Shown: positions 8,356 through 16,134, counted from the stretch's first letter. The stretch is 24,232 bases of DNA from Clostridia bacterium (GCA_900755895.1 CAAEIG010000016.1:1-24232); one strand, 5' to 3'. Notes: generated from the sequence alone by a model not told the origin. Translations and numbers: made by a program.

Positions 8356-8886
8356 ATGGCAGCTGTGGTGCGCGTAAATACTAAGGATATGGCAGCTGTG
8401 GCCCCCACGCTGCAGGCTGGCCAGCGCGTGCTGCTTTCCGGGGTGTGCTATACGTCCCGGGATGCAGCCCACAAGCGCATTACAGAGATGCTGGATCGGG
8501 GGGAGGAGCCTCCTTATCCGTTGGACGGTGCAGCCATCTATTACGCAGGTCCCACACCTGCTCCGGAAGGCTTGCCCATCGGATCCTGCGGGCCCACCAC
8601 CAGCGGACGGATGGATCCCTATACCCCGCGGTTTCTGGATCTGGGTCTCAAATGCATGATCGGCAAGGGCAAACGCAGTCCGGAGGTCATTGAAGCCATG
8701 AAGAGAAATGGCGCGGTGTATCTTTGTGCCATTGGCGGAGCCGGAGCCTTGGCGGCCCAGTGCATCGAAAGTGCGGAAGTCATCGCCTTTGAGGATTTGG
8801 GATGTGAATCTGTCAAGCGGCTGGTTTTGAAAGAATTCCCACTGATCGTTGCCATTGACAGTCATGGAAACAGCATTGTAAAATAA
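8356..8886 (+). CDS. Fumarate hydratase class I / L(+)-tartrate dehydratase beta subunit (lone)
   Basis: The 176-residue product matches the beta subunit (C-terminal swivelling domain) of class I, iron-sulphur fumarases and tartrate dehydratases. The signature GPTTSGRMD is at residues 79-87, followed by PYTPRFLDLG and IGKGKRSPEV. The beta chain binds the substrate carboxylate, while the alpha chain carries the [4Fe-4S] cluster and is required for catalysis. No alpha-subunit gene is present in the window, although the two normally lie side by side. The ATG lies one base after the upstream stop, with GGGAGAAG as ribosome site. A role in fumarate/malate metabolism is expected only if the alpha chain is encoded elsewhere. 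Confidence 0.85.
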   Translation: MAAVVRVNTKDMAAVAPTLQAGQRVLLSGVCYTSRDAAHKRITEMLDRGEEPPYPLDGAAIYYAGPTPAPEGLPIGSCGPTTSGRMDPYTPRFLDLGLKCMIGKGKRSPEVIEAMKRNGAVYLCAIGGAGALAAQCIESAEVIAFEDLGCESVKRLVLKEFPLIVAIDSHGNSIVK

Positions 8887-8909
8887 GGTTTCCCGCAGTC
8901 CGGGAAACC
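8887..8909 (+). other. Strong hairpin without T-run between fumarase-like gene and CDF transporter
   Basis: GGTTTCCCG and CGGGAAACC form a perfect 9-bp stem around a CAGTC loop, starting right after the TAA of the upstream gene. No T-run follows, so it is not a standard terminator. It could stabilise the upstream transcript's 3' end or affect expression of the transporter. Confidence 0.6.
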
Positions 8910-8945
8910 GGACTATCTATCACGAAATAAGGGGGAGACCTGATT

Positions 8946-10130
8946 TTGTTTTCAGCGATTATGAAAGCCTTTGTACCGGGCTATGGGGAGAAGGATGAAC
9001 CCCGGGTACGAGAACAGAGCGGCAAAGTAGCGGGGATCGTGGGGATTGCCACCAACCTGTTGCTATTCGCCATCAAACTTGTGGCGGGGCTTGTGTCTGG
9101 GAGCGTGGCTGTGATGGCGGACGCCGTGAACAACCTGACGGATTCCGGATCTTCCATTGTGATGCTGGTGGGCTTTAAGCTGGCGGGAAAACCGGCAGAC
9201 GAGGAACATCCCTTTGGTCATGCTCGGATAGAGTACTTAGCGGGTGTGATTGTCTCGTTTATCGTGTTGTTCCTAGGTTTGGAACTGGGTATGACATCTG
9301 TAGAAAAGATCATCACCCCCGAGGATGCGGATTTCAGTCCCTTCGCCCTGGCAATATTGGTGATTTCTGTACTGATTAAGCTGTGGCAGTGCTTCTTTTA
9401 CCGCAGTGTGGGCAAGACGATCCACTCCGACACGGTGTATGCCACTTCCAGTGACAGCCGTAACGATGTCATTGCCACCTCGGTAGTGTTGTTGGGCGCG
9501 GTAATCACTCGTGTGACCAATTTGAACCTGGATGGCATTCTGGGTCTTTGCGTGGCGGCATTTATTGTGGTCTCAGGCGTGAAGCTCATTATGGAGACAG
9601 CGAATCCCCTTCTGGGTATGGCCCCCGATGCCAGTCTGGTGAAGACGATCTATGAAAAGATTCTCTCTTACGATGGAATTTTCGGCATCCATGATTTGAC
9701 TGTCCACAATTATGGTGAGGGCAAGTGCTTCGCATCGGTTCACTGTGAGGTTCCTGCAGAGCGGGATATTCTGGAGAGCCACGACGTAATCGACAACATT
9801 GAGCGGGACTTTGAGCGAGATCTGGGGATTCACCTGGTAATCCATCTTGACCCCATTGTTACCGGGGATGAGCGTACCAATAAACTGCGGGAGCAGGTGG
9901 GCAAGTTGCTCCGTGTGGTGTATCCTGGGGCGGCTATGCACGATTTCCGCGTGGTGTGGGGAGTTACCCATTCCAATGTGGTGTTTGACGTGGCGGTGCC
10001 CTTCTCCTTAAAAGAGAGCGATGCTCAGATCAAGGACCGGCTGGATCAAGCAGTCAAGACTTTAGACCCCTCTTATCGCACGGTCATCACCATTGACCGG
10101 GAGAGTACTGTGAATCAGATGGAGTCTTAA
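8946..10130 (+). CDS. Cation diffusion facilitator, probable Mn2+ efflux transporter
   Basis: A 394-residue inner-membrane cation/proton antiporter with about six membrane helices (about residues 28-215) and a cytoplasmic C-terminal region. The helix 2 site reads NNLTD, an N-x-x-x-D arrangement (Asn62, Asp66). The helix 5 site reads DSRND, a D-x-x-x-D arrangement (Asp170, Asp174). Zinc members usually have His/Asp here, and manganese members Asn/Asp, so Mn2+ is the best guess. HPFGHARIEYL after helix 2 is typical of the family. The TTG start at 8946 is preferred because GGGGGAG lies 8 bases upstream; an ATG at 8961 is the alternative. The C-terminal region is longer than a single CDF cytoplasmic domain. 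Confidence 0.92.
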   Translation: MFSAIMKAFVPGYGEKDEPRVREQSGKVAGIVGIATNLLLFAIKLVAGLVSGSVAVMADAVNNLTDSGSSIVMLVGFKLAGKPADEEHPFGHARIEYLAGVIVSFIVLFLGLELGMTSVEKIITPEDADFSPFALAILVISVLIKLWQCFFYRSVGKTIHSDTVYATSSDSRNDVIATSVVLLGAVITRVTNLNLDGILGLCVAAFIVVSGVKLIMETANPLLGMAPDASLVKTIYEKILSYDGIFGIHDLTVHNYGEGKCFASVHCEVPAERDILESHDVIDNIERDFERDLGIHLVIHLDPIVTGDERTNKLREQVGKLLRVVYPGAAMHDFRVVWGVTHSNVVFDVAVPFSLKESDAQIKDRLDQAVKTLDPSYRTVITIDRESTVNQMES

Positions 10131-10180
10131 TGGACAGGGGATCTGTCCCGTGTCTTTTCCGAGTGAACAAGGTTTCATAA

Positions 10181-10214
10181 AAAAGGAGCTGTTGCGTAAG
10201 CAACAGCTCCTTTT
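10181..10214. terminator. Bidirectional terminator between convergent transporter and asnB genes
   Basis: AAAAGGAGCTGTTGC (10181-10195) and its perfect complement at 10200-10214 form a 15-bp stem around a GTAA loop. The A-run and T-run at the two ends provide a U-tract for both strands. It ends the plus-strand transporter transcript and the minus-strand amidotransferase operon. Confidence 0.92.
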
Positions 10215-10222
10215 GCAATCAT

Positions 10223-12079
10223 TTAGTTTTTCACAAAGAATTGGTCGTACCAGACAATGAAGGAGTAGAAGGACCAGATCTTCTGCATGTTCTTGGCCCG
10301 GCCGGCCTTGTGGTCATCCAGAAGCTTCATCAGCTCGGGGGTGACGAAGAACTTCTCGGCGATATCACTCTGGAAAGCGTCCTTCACCTTGTTGTAGTAC
10401 TTGCCCTCCTGCAGCCAGTCAGAAAGGGGAACGGGGAAACCAAGCTTCTTCATCCGTGCTGTCTTTTCCGGCAGCTGCTTGAGGGCCGCTGCTCGGAGAG
10501 CTTTCTTGGTGGTCTCACTCTGACAGTCCGCACGGTACCGGCTGGGAATCCGGCAGGAGAGCTCCAGCATCTTCCGGTCCAGGAAGGGTACCCGCAGTTC
10601 CAGGGAGTTGGCCATGCTCATCCGGTCGGCTTTCAGAAGGATGTCGTAGATCATCCAAGTGTGCATGTCCACATACTGCAGCTGAGTGGGCTCGTCCAGG
10701 TCCTTTACCTCGTCAAAATACCGCTTGCTGTACTCCTCAGGCAGTTTAGAGGTGATGGGCCGCTTCAAGTATTTCTGACGCTCTGCAGGGTCAGTAAACA
10801 CATAGTTGGCCCGCATGAACCGCTGATAGGGCTCCATGCTGCCACGGATGATAAAGTGCTTGCCTTTGAACTCCGGCATGTGTTTGGCCACGCCGCCGGC
10901 CAGCTTCCGCACAGGGCGGGGAACCTTCCGGCTGTACTGGGCAAAGTGACCGCCCTGCAGATACATGGGATAGCCGCCGAAGAGTTCATCCGCGCCCTCG
11001 CCGGACAGCACCACTTTCACATACTTCCGGGCATTCTTTGCCAGGAAATACAGGGGGATCTCCGAGGGGTTGGGCAGGGGCTCATCCAGCATGTATTGAA
11101 TCAGGGGCACCGCGTCAAAGAATTCGTCGGCAGAGACCTTGTTGGAGATGTTTTCAACCCCCACGGCCTTGGAGAACTCCTGGGCGTAGGGCAGCTCGCT
11201 GTACTTTTCCTCAGTGTAGCCCACGGAGAAGGTCTTCACCTTTTTGGTGCCCTTGCTGATCTCCTTCACCACATAGCTGGAGTCCACGCCGGAGGACAGG
11301 AAGCAGCCCACCTCCACATCGGAGATCTGGTGCATGGCAACGCTCTCCTCAAACTCTTTCTGGATGGCGTCCTCCCAGTATTCCAGGGACTTGTCGTCCT
11401 CGATGCGGTAGCGGATCCGGTAGTACCGCTCCACAGAGAGCTTGCCATCTTTGTAGGTGAAGCAATGAGCTCCCGGCAGCTTGAACACGTTCTTGAAGAT
11501 GGTGTTCTCATAGGGGATATACTCGTAGGAGAGGTATTCTGGGATCTTCTCCTCGTCCAGTTCCTTGACAAAGCCGGGATGGGAGAGGAAGCTCTTGATC
11601 TCCGAACCGAAGAAAAATTCCTCGCCGTTCTTATAGTAGTAGAAGGGCTTGATGCCAAAGATATCCCGGGCGCCGAAGAGTTCTTTTTTCTCCTTGTCCC
11701 AAATGACAAAGGCAAACATGCCTCTCAGCTTTTGGAGGATCTCCTTGCCATACTCTTCATAGCCATGGAGAATGGTTTCGGAGTCGGTGCGGGTCTTAAA
11801 GGTGTGACCCTTCTGCAGCAGATCCTCCCGCAGACTCTGGAAGTTGTAGATCTCCCCGTTGAAGAGAAGCACCTTGGAACCGTCCTCGTTGAGAATGGGC
11901 TGACGTCCGCCCTCCAGGTCGATGATGGACAGCCGCCGGAATCCCAGGGAAATACCCTGGTCCACATAGTAGTCCGCGTCGTCCGGACCCCGGTGGATGA
12001 TCCGGTCAGCCATGGCCTTCACCACAGCCTGGGGATCGGCAGCCACAGGGGTGTTGATAAATCCCACAAAACCGCACAT
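10223..12079 (-). CDS. asnB: Glutamine-dependent asparagine synthetase-like amidotransferase (second copy, last gene of operon)
   Basis: A 618-residue class II glutamine amidotransferase with an asparagine synthetase domain. Met1 is followed by Cys2 (MCGFVGFI), the N-terminal nucleophile that hydrolyses glutamine. RLSIIDLEGGRQPI and NGEIYN lie at residues 49-79. The ATP-pyrophosphatase loop SSGVDSS is at 262-268, and LSGEGADELFGG at 358-369. All key elements look intact. AGAAGGAGG precedes the start, 21 bases after the racemase stop. It is a colinear paralogue of the gene at 14120-15967. Relatives include free-asparagine synthetases as well as enzymes that amidate cell-wall components (B. subtilis AsnB and C. 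glutamicum LtsA on DAP, L. lactis AsnH on cross-bridge D-Asp). Context favours a cell-wall target, which is inference. Confidence 0.93.
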   Translation of the reverse strand: MCGFVGFINTPVAADPQAVVKAMADRIIHRGPDDADYYVDQGISLGFRRLSIIDLEGGRQPILNEDGSKVLLFNGEIYNFQSLREDLLQKGHTFKTRTDSETILHGYEEYGKEILQKLRGMFAFVIWDKEKKELFGARDIFGIKPFYYYKNGEEFFFGSEIKSFLSHPGFVKELDEEKIPEYLSYEYIPYENTIFKNVFKLPGAHCFTYKDGKLSVERYYRIRYRIEDDKSLEYWEDAIQKEFEESVAMHQISDVEVGCFLSSGVDSSYVVKEISKGTKKVKTFSVGYTEEKYSELPYAQEFSKAVGVENISNKVSADEFFDAVPLIQYMLDEPLPNPSEIPLYFLAKNARKYVKVVLSGEGADELFGGYPMYLQGGHFAQYSRKVPRPVRKLAGGVAKHMPEFKGKHFIIRGSMEPYQRFMRANYVFTDPAERQKYLKRPITSKLPEEYSKRYFDEVKDLDEPTQLQYVDMHTWMIYDILLKADRMSMANSLELRVPFLDRKMLELSCRIPSRYRADCQSETTKKALRAAALKQLPEKTARMKKLGFPVPLSDWLQEGKYYNKVKDAFQSDIAEKFFVTPELMKLLDDHKAGRAKNMQKIWSFYSFIVWYDQFFVKN

Positions 12080-12100
12080 GGGCAGTGTCCTCCTTCTAAA

Positions 12101-12817
12101 TCAAGAAATCAAACGGTCATATTGGGCCTTGAGGGGAGCGCCACAGGTCTCCACACAGCGCTTGGAGAGCACCTCCAGCGCATCCAAATACCCCTGGCCC
12201 AGGGGCGTATCCTTTTTCACCAGGGACAGCTCTGTGCAGCCCAGAATGATGCAGTCACAGCCTACGTCAAAGAGCTCGTCGCTGACACGGCGGAATTTCC
12301 CCATGTCCGCAGGCTTGCCGGCCTTGATATCGTCATAGATCAGTGACATGACCAGCTTTTGAACAGCCTCGTTGGGAACTGCCCAGGAAAGGCCCTCTTT
12401 CTCCAGCGCTTGCTGGAACAGGCCGGTCTGAACCGTTCCCGTGGTGGCCAGAATCCCGGCCTTTTGCTTGCCTGCCAGCCGCAGCTCCCGAGCGGTTTCC
12501 TTCACCATGTGGACAAAAGGAACCGTCACACTGCCCGCCAATTCTTCATAAAAGTAATGAGAAGTGACGCAGGGAGCGCAGAGCACGCCAGCACCAATCC
12601 CCTGAAGGGTGTGGGCCATGTGCTCCAGCACCGGCAGGGGAGAGGGCTTCGAGCTGTCCAGAATATAGGAAGTCCGGTCAGGCACTTGAGGGTTGTCCAG
12701 CACAATGACGCTCAGATGTTCCTGGTCGGTTTTGGCATCGGTCATTTGAATGATAAGCTCCAGCAGATAGGCAGTGGCCATTGGGCCCATACCGCCGATG
12801 ATGCCCAGGGTCTTCAT
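12101..12817 (-). CDS. Aspartate (Asp/Glu) racemase
   Basis: A 238-residue PLP-independent Asp/Glu racemase that would interconvert L- and D-aspartate by a two-cysteine mechanism. The start begins MKTLGIIGGMGPMATAYLLE, the usual opening of aspartate racemases. The catalytic pair appears to be Cys83 (in APCVTSHYF) and Cys194 (in ILGCTELSL). The residue after the first Cys is Val, where the family typically has Asn (CNT). AAGGAGGG just upstream fixes the start at 12817; an upstream extension to 12943 would overlap the ligase gene and lacks support. It lies 19 bases after the ligase gene and most likely feeds D-Asp to it (compare RacD of L. lactis). Glutamate or another acidic substrate cannot be excluded. 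Confidence 0.88.
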   Translation of the reverse strand: MKTLGIIGGMGPMATAYLLELIIQMTDAKTDQEHLSVIVLDNPQVPDRTSYILDSSKPSPLPVLEHMAHTLQGIGAGVLCAPCVTSHYFYEELAGSVTVPFVHMVKETARELRLAGKQKAGILATTGTVQTGLFQQALEKEGLSWAVPNEAVQKLVMSLIYDDIKAGKPADMGKFRRVSDELFDVGCDCIILGCTELSLVKKDTPLGQGYLDALEVLSKRCVETCGAPLKAQYDRLIS

Positions 12818-12836
12818 AGCATCCCTCCTTGGCGGC

Positions 12837-14078
12837 TCAATCACGCAGGCCCTTGTTGCCGAAGTACCGCCGGTATTTCTCGTAGTAATGGAATTGGTTC
12901 TTTCGATAGTGTACCCAGCGCTTGAAGGACCGGTCCCCCTCATAGTAGTAGGAGTGGCACACTTTTCCGGCCTTAATCAAAGCTTTTGCTTCAGCTTTTG
13001 CGCTTTCGCTCTTCACGTACTGGAAGATGATCCCTTCGGGGATGATGGTCCACAGAACCTTGTTCTTGGCCACTGTACAGGGCATATCCTTGTGGTAGAT
13101 CACATCGTCCACCAGCCACTTGGCCAAATTATACCCGGCAGCAGTGACAAAATAACTGCTGCGTCCCTGGCGCAGGTTCATCTCAAAGAGTTTGTAGCTG
13201 CCGTCCCGGTGGTCATACTTCATGTCAAAGTTGGCGAAGCCCACATAGCCGATGCCTTCCAGGAAGTTCTTCATCATCTCGTTGAGCTTTTCGTCGTAGC
13301 CGTTGACAATGGCGGCATAGCTGCCAATGCCTTCAGGGGAGTGCTCTTCCAGCAGGGCGTTGCCCAGGGCAATGAGCTTCACTTTTTTATCCCGGCCGCA
13401 ATAGCAGTTCATCACCCGCATATTGCTGTCGTCCCCGGGAATGTACTCCTGCAGGATCAGGTGGTCCTTGTAAGAGGAGGAGTAGATGGCGTCCAGAATG
13501 GCGTTGAACTCATCCCGGGTTTGAGCCACAAAGACTTTTTTCTTGTGGGGAAAACTGCAGTTCCAGTAGGCCACGGAGTTGGAGGGCTTGATAATCACCG
13601 GGAAGTCAAAGGGCAGCTCCACGGACTTGTAGGTTTCATAGGAGCAGGTGGTGGTCTTGGGGAAGGCAAAACCGTGTTCCGTGCAGACCTGGTAGAAACT
13701 CTCCTTGATGGAAAGCCGCATCAAAAGCTCCTCGTCAATGCATTCAAACACATAGGTGCCCCGGAGCTTATCCTGGTTGCGCACCAACAGTTTGATGTAA
13801 TTGTCCCCACAGGGCACCAGGAGCAGCTTTTTGCCGCTGCCCTCATAGCGCTTGGCAAATTCCAGGAGAGTTTTGACAAAGACCTGATCGTCCTCCAAAT
13901 TGGGTTCCACCACCTCAACCGTGACGATCTTGCTGGCGGTGCAGGGCCCCAAAATTCCCTTGCCGATGGCCACGGATTTCACACCGTATTCCTGGTGGAA
14001 GGACCGTGCCATGCCGTAGACATTGATATCGCTGCCCAAAAGGACAGGCTGAAACGCAATTTCCTGACTCATTTCCAT
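12837..14078 (-). CDS. ATP-grasp ligase, probable D-aspartate ligase of peptidoglycan cross-bridge synthesis
   Basis: A 413-residue ATP-grasp carboxylate-amine ligase. Segments recalled as characteristic of D-aspartate ligases (Aslfm of Enterococcus faecium, AslA of Lactococcus lactis) are present: LLGSDINVYGMARSFH near the N-terminus, IPGDDSNMRV in the middle, GFANFDMKYD, and the ATP/Mg site ending in FEMNLRQGRSSYFVTAAG. Such enzymes activate the beta-carboxylate of D-Asp and attach it to the side-chain amine of residue 3 in UDP-MurNAc-pentapeptide. The C-terminal 40 residues are rich in basic and aromatic residues. The start at 14078 has GAGG 7 bases upstream; ATG 14072 is an alternative. 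The adjacent racemase and amidotransferases fit this role. Substrate assignment is inferred from recalled family motifs and context. Confidence 0.82.
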   Translation of the reverse strand: MEMSQEIAFQPVLLGSDINVYGMARSFHQEYGVKSVAIGKGILGPCTASKIVTVEVVEPNLEDDQVFVKTLLEFAKRYEGSGKKLLLVPCGDNYIKLLVRNQDKLRGTYVFECIDEELLMRLSIKESFYQVCTEHGFAFPKTTTCSYETYKSVELPFDFPVIIKPSNSVAYWNCSFPHKKKVFVAQTRDEFNAILDAIYSSSYKDHLILQEYIPGDDSNMRVMNCYCGRDKKVKLIALGNALLEEHSPEGIGSYAAIVNGYDEKLNEMMKNFLEGIGYVGFANFDMKYDHRDGSYKLFEMNLRQGRSSYFVTAAGYNLAKWLVDDVIYHKDMPCTVAKNKVLWTIIPEGIIFQYVKSESAKAEAKALIKAGKVCHSYYYEGDRSFKRWVHYRKNQFHYYEKYRRYFGNKGLRD

Positions 14079-14119
14079 TCGGACCTCATTTCCATATCAT
14101 CTGGCGGGAGACCGGCAGC

Positions 14120-15967
14120 TTACGCCTGGGCCTTTTCCTCGCTGAAAAACTGCTTGTACCACACCAGGAAGGTGTACACTGTCCACACCCGGCGGCTGTT
14201 GTCGGCCTTGCCAGCCTTGTGGTCGTCCAGAAGCTTTACCAGCTTATCGGTGTGGAAGAACTTCTGAGCGTTTTCGCCCAAGAACTCCTCTTTGACAATG
14301 TTGTAGTATTTCTCTTCCTTCAGCCACACGCGAGTGGGAACCGGGAAGCCCAGTTTCTTTTTGCCAGCCCATTTTTCGGGCATCCGGCGGAGAGCGGCTT
14401 TGCGCATGGCGTACTTGGTGTTCTCGCTGTTGACCCGGTACTTGGTGGGGATACGCCCGGCCAGTGCCATGATCTTCTTATCCAGGAAGGGCACCCGCAG
14501 CTCCAGGGAGTTGGCCATACTCATTTTGTCGGCCTTTAAGAGGATATCTCCCACCATCCACATGTTCAGATCCACAAACTGCATCTTGGTCACGGGATCC
14601 TTGTCCGCCACCATGTCATAGTAGGGCTTGCACAGGTCTTCGGGAGCCGGTGCGCCGGTGGTGTGGTTCAAGATGGCCTGGCGCTCTTTCTTGGTGAACA
14701 TGTAAGCGTTGCCGATGAACCGCTCTTCCAGCCGCTTGCCCCGCCGCACCAGGAAATTCAAGCCGCGGTGAGCAGGCAGCATACCGGCGATGTTGCCGAT
14801 GAGCCGCCGGATGGGGAAGGGGATCTTATCATACCAAGGCATCTCCAGGGGTTCTTTGTAGATGTTATATCCGCCGAAGATCTCGTCAGCGCCTTCACCG
14901 GAGAGCACCACCTTCAGGTGCTGGCTTGCCAGGTTGCACACGAAGTAAAGGGCAACTGCGGCGGGATCTGCCAGAGGTTCATCCATGTGGTACTGGATCT
15001 TGGGGAAGTTGCCCCAGAACTCCTCCGGAGTGATGATCTTGCTGATATTTTTCACCGGGATCTGCTCAGAGAGCTCCTGAGCGTAACTGATCTCGTTGTA
15101 CTTGGTGCCGTTGTCGAAGCCCACAGTGAAGGTCTTGTCCACATGAGCGGAGCACGCCACATAGCTGGAATCCACGCCAGAGGACAGGAAAGATCCCACC
15201 TCCACGTCGGAGATTTTGTGGGCCTCCACAGAGTCATCAAAGGTCTTTTCGATTTCATCCACCCAGTAATCCAGCGTCTTGTCCTCTTCTGCGTTGAAGG
15301 TGGGCAGCCAGTACCGAGTGACTTCCATTTTTCCGTTCTGATAGCGGAAATAGTGGGCGGGAGGCATCTTGTAGACATTCTTGAAGAAGGTTTCCGGACC
15401 GGGAGAATACTGGAAGGAGAGGTAATTCTCCAGAGCTTTCTCGTTCAATTCCTTTTTGAAGTGAGGGTGATGCAAAAAGCTCTTGATCTCCGACCCAAAC
15501 AAGAAGGTGTTTCCCATCTTGGTGTAATACAGGGGCTTGATGCCGAAAAAGTCCCGAGCGCCGAAAAGCTCGCGGCTTTCCTTGTCCCAAATGACAAAGG
15601 CGAACATGCCGCGCAGTTTGTTCAGCAAGTCCGGACCGTACTCCTCGTATCCGTGGAGCAGCACTTCGGAATCCGTGGCTGTTTTGAACACATGACCTGC
15701 TGCCAGCAGATCCTTTTTCAGCTCTTGATAGTTGTAAATCTCTCCGTTGAAGCTGAGCACCTTGGAACCATCCTCGTTTAAAATGGGCTGGCGGCCGCCT
15801 TCCAAGTCAATGATGGAGAGCCGACGGAACCCCAAAGAGATGGAACCGTCCATATAGTAATCTGCGTCGTCCGGGCCCCGGTGACGGATGGCGTCCGTCA
15901 TAGAGCGGAGCACGCCCTCGTCCTGGAGGGTGTCGCCGCCGTCGATGAATCCAACGAATCCGCACAT
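14120..15967 (-). CDS. asnB: Glutamine-dependent asparagine synthetase-like amidotransferase (first gene of operon)
   Basis: A 615-residue amidotransferase with Cys2 (MCGFVGFI), NGEIYN at 74-79, SSGVDSS at 262-268 and a later LSGEGADEIFGG. It aligns without gaps to the copy at 10223-12079 over the first 270 residues, and 45 of the 50 residues at 31-80 are identical. The C-terminal halves diverge more. The start is placed at 15967, not 15994, because the family needs Cys directly after the initiator Met. The ribosome site (AAAGG) is rather far, about 12 bases. The ligase gene starts 41 bases after its stop. It could make free Asn or amidate a cell-wall residue (DAP, D-iGlu or D-Asp); having two copies in one operon suggests different targets. 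Confidence 0.92.
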   Translation of the reverse strand: MCGFVGFIDGGDTLQDEGVLRSMTDAIRHRGPDDADYYMDGSISLGFRRLSIIDLEGGRQPILNEDGSKVLSFNGEIYNYQELKKDLLAAGHVFKTATDSEVLLHGYEEYGPDLLNKLRGMFAFVIWDKESRELFGARDFFGIKPLYYTKMGNTFLFGSEIKSFLHHPHFKKELNEKALENYLSFQYSPGPETFFKNVYKMPPAHYFRYQNGKMEVTRYWLPTFNAEEDKTLDYWVDEIEKTFDDSVEAHKISDVEVGSFLSSGVDSSYVACSAHVDKTFTVGFDNGTKYNEISYAQELSEQIPVKNISKIITPEEFWGNFPKIQYHMDEPLADPAAVALYFVCNLASQHLKVVLSGEGADEIFGGYNIYKEPLEMPWYDKIPFPIRRLIGNIAGMLPAHRGLNFLVRRGKRLEERFIGNAYMFTKKERQAILNHTTGAPAPEDLCKPYYDMVADKDPVTKMQFVDLNMWMVGDILLKADKMSMANSLELRVPFLDKKIMALAGRIPTKYRVNSENTKYAMRKAALRRMPEKWAGKKKLGFPVPTRVWLKEEKYYNIVKEEFLGENAQKFFHTDKLVKLLDDHKAGKADNSRRVWTVYTFLVWYKQFFSEEKAQA

Positions 15968-16051
15968 GATCGTAGCCTGCCTTTCTCTAGCCAATTGTCA
16001 GCACGGTTCGGGCGGCAGCAGGATGTGCCGTCAGAACCCACTCATTTGCTT

Positions 16052-16081
16052 ATTTTACCACAAACCCATGGAAAAAGCCAA
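16052..16081 (-). promoter_or_regulatory. Candidate promoter of the amidotransferase/ligase/racemase operon
   Basis: Read on the minus strand, TTGGCT (16081-16076) is 18 bases from TAAAAT (16057-16052), and TGG precedes the -10 box, giving an extended -10 element. It would start transcription roughly 80 bases before the first amidotransferase gene. No T-box specifier or antiterminator sequence is visible in the leader. Confidence 0.5.
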
Positions 16082-16095
16082 TGTTCTTTTTCCAT
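16068..16095. repeat. Perfect 10-bp inverted repeat over the -35 region of the operon promoter
   Basis: ATGGAAAAAG at 16068-16077 is the exact reverse complement of CTTTTTCCAT at 16086-16095, with 8 bases between. It covers the candidate -35 box of the minus-strand operon, the place expected for a repressor or activator site. Confidence 0.55.
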
Positions 16096-16134
16096 TTTCG
16101 GGATTTGCTGGGATTTTTGCCGCGCCGCACAGAA

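Noticed and set aside
8887..8945. Manganese (yybP-ykoY) riboswitch before the CDF transporter
   Set aside because: The gap is only 59 bases and holds a single simple hairpin, too short for that riboswitch.
10241..12346. A 701-codon open frame on the plus strand, antisense to the second asnB and the racemase
   Set aside because: It mirrors well-supported genes with intact catalytic motifs and ribosome sites. Its translation has no recognisable domain and no ribosome site, and such frames arise from codon bias in GC-rich genes.
12774..15781. Long plus-strand frames opposite the ligase (497 codons) and the first asnB (372 codons)
   Set aside because: Same shadow effect; no ribosome site, domain or promoter supports them.
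15968..16060. T-box or amino-acid attenuator in front of the first asnB
   Set aside because: No TGG-ACCGCG-like antiterminator sequence or leader peptide rich in Asn/Asp codons is visible, and the leader is only about 80 bases.
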